6,087 nucleotides of DNA from Cyanobacteria bacterium NC_groundwater_1444_Ag_S-0.65um_54_12 (GTDB lineage Bacteria > Cyanobacteriota > Sericytochromatia > S15B-MN24 > VGJW01), in assembly GCA_016267585.1 (NCBI GenBank), contig JACQUT010000015.1, positions 1-6,087 on the forward strand, given 5' to 3'. The notes under the pieces are model-generated. The model was not told the origin of the DNA and made no database searches. It was given only the letters and a program-made list of their open reading frames with translations. Made by a program: the position numbers and the translations under genes. Of the stretch, positions 5,206 through 6,087 are shown piece after piece (the first letter of the stretch is position 1; every line of letters starts with the position of its first letter).

Positions 5206-6087
5206 ATGGTATTGCAGGAATTCATAGCTGCAGCACGTGGGAGCCGCCTTGCCAGCTTGCTAATAAGCGGCGGGCGACTGGTAAATGTGTTTACCGGGGA
5301 GATTTACCCCGCTGATGTGGCCATCTATCGCGATCGCATTGTCGGCATCGGCGAAGGATATTCAGCTCATGAGATCATAGATGCCAAGGGAGCTTTATTG
5401 CTGCCAGGATTCATCGACGGGCATGTCCATATCGAATCTAGTATGTGCATACCCAGCCAATTTGCCCGCGCGGTAATTCCAGCAGGCACCACTACCGTGG
5501 TTGCCGATGCTCACGAAATCGCGAACGTACGAGGTTTAGACGGTTTGAACTTCATGCTGGCAGATTCCGAACAGCTTCCACTAGAAGTATATCTGATGGC
5601 ACCCTCTTGTATACCGGCATCACCTTACGAGACAGCAGGATCTCGGCTAAAAAGTGATGATCTAGCAGACCTGCTAGCACAAAGACGCGTACTGGGAATC
5701 GGTGAAATGATGGATTTTCCCGGAGTGATCCATACCGATGAGACGGTCATGAGCAAGCTTACGCTGGGCGCTAGAATTATCGACGGCCATGCGCCTGCTC
5801 TTTCCGGTAACGCGTTACAGGCATATGCCACTGCCGGTATAATGAGCGATCATGAATGCCTGACAGCAGATGAAGCGCGGGAAAAACTGCGACTCGGCAT
5901 GCATCTCATGATTCGGGAAGGTTCGCTGGCACGCAATCTGTTAGATTTACTCCCTGCCATCACGCCAATGACTCAAGAGCGTTGCCTGTTCGTCACCGAT
6001 GACCGCCACGCCGATGATTTATTGCACCATGGGCACCTTAATTATGCTGTCAAGCTGGCGATCGCCGCTGGTCTCGATCCGGTATTA
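5206..6087 (+). CDS. ade: Adenine deaminase, 3'-truncated by window edge
   Basis: Adenine deaminase is a cytoplasmic, metal-dependent amidohydrolase that converts adenine to hypoxanthine and ammonia in purine salvage. The frame is open from the ATG at 5206 to the last base (294 codons), about half of the usual 550-600 residues; the missing C-terminal half lies outside the window. Visible hallmarks in order: N-terminal beta domain with GGRLVNVFTGEI (22-33); PGFIDGHVHIESSM (67-80) with metal-binding H73 and H75; GTTTVVADAHEIANV (94-108); GIGEMMDFPGV (164-174); IDGHAPALSG (192-201); SDHECLT (214-220); MIREGSLARNL (235-245); and TDDRHADDL (264-272). DAHE replaces the more common DPHE. The family assignment is very secure, because these motifs separate it from other amidohydrolases such as dihydroorotase. 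The gene is divergent from the coiled-coil gene across 162 bp and appears to have its own promoter; no riboswitch is seen in the leader. Confidence 0.96.
   Translation, partial: MVLQEFIAAARGSRLASLLISGGRLVNVFTGEIYPADVAIYRDRIVGIGEGYSAHEIIDAKGALLLPGFIDGHVHIESSMCIPSQFARAVIPAGTTTVVADAHEIANVRGLDGLNFMLADSEQLPLEVYLMAPSCIPASPYETAGSRLKSDDLADLLAQRRVLGIGEMMDFPGVIHTDETVMSKLTLGARIIDGHAPALSGNALQAYATAGIMSDHECLTADEAREKLRLGMHLMIREGSLARNLLDLLPAITPMTQERCLFVTDDRHADDLLHHGHLNYAVKLAIAAGLDPVL

Overview
The window reads as chromosomal DNA of a flagellated Gram-negative bacterium, most likely a proteobacterium. The grounds are a flagellar export gate pair (fliR-flhB), a DinG/YoaA-type helicase of standard length and a periplasm-directed HtrA-type protease. 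Base composition looks roughly balanced (not computed). I cannot name a genus. No tRNA, rRNA, CRISPR array, transposase or phage gene is visible.

Layout. Positions 1-1746 (+) hold the 3' part of fliR followed 9 bp later by a complete flhB. These are two membrane components of the flagellar type III export gate, and the pair is the end of a flagellar operon that begins upstream of the window. A 46-bp gap then separates flhB from a convergent block on the minus strand. Read in transcription order (right to left) that block is: a 120-residue coiled-coil protein of unknown function (5043-4681), a 180-bp spacer rich in inverted repeats, a PDZ-less HtrA-like serine protease (4500-3709), and a DinG/YoaA-family helicase (3712-1793). 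The protease stop and helicase start overlap in ATGA, so those two genes are almost certainly co-transcribed and translationally coupled. At the right, 5044-5205 is a divergent intergenic region with candidate promoters for both directions. From 5206 to the window edge runs the N-terminal half of an adenine deaminase gene (ade), which is open to the end of the window.

How the genes relate. fliR and flhB work together in flagellar assembly. The protease and helicase are linked by the overlap but act in different compartments, which is the oddest feature of the gene order. ade is an independent purine-salvage gene. I do not see a recognisable new defence or mobile system. The points most worth a second look are: the helicase has Asn where the fourth Fe-S cysteine is expected; the protease lacks a PDZ domain and is coupled to the helicase; a cluster of tandem hairpins resembling a REP element follows the coiled-coil gene; and the coiled-coil protein has a regular zipper ending in a Trp-rich tail.
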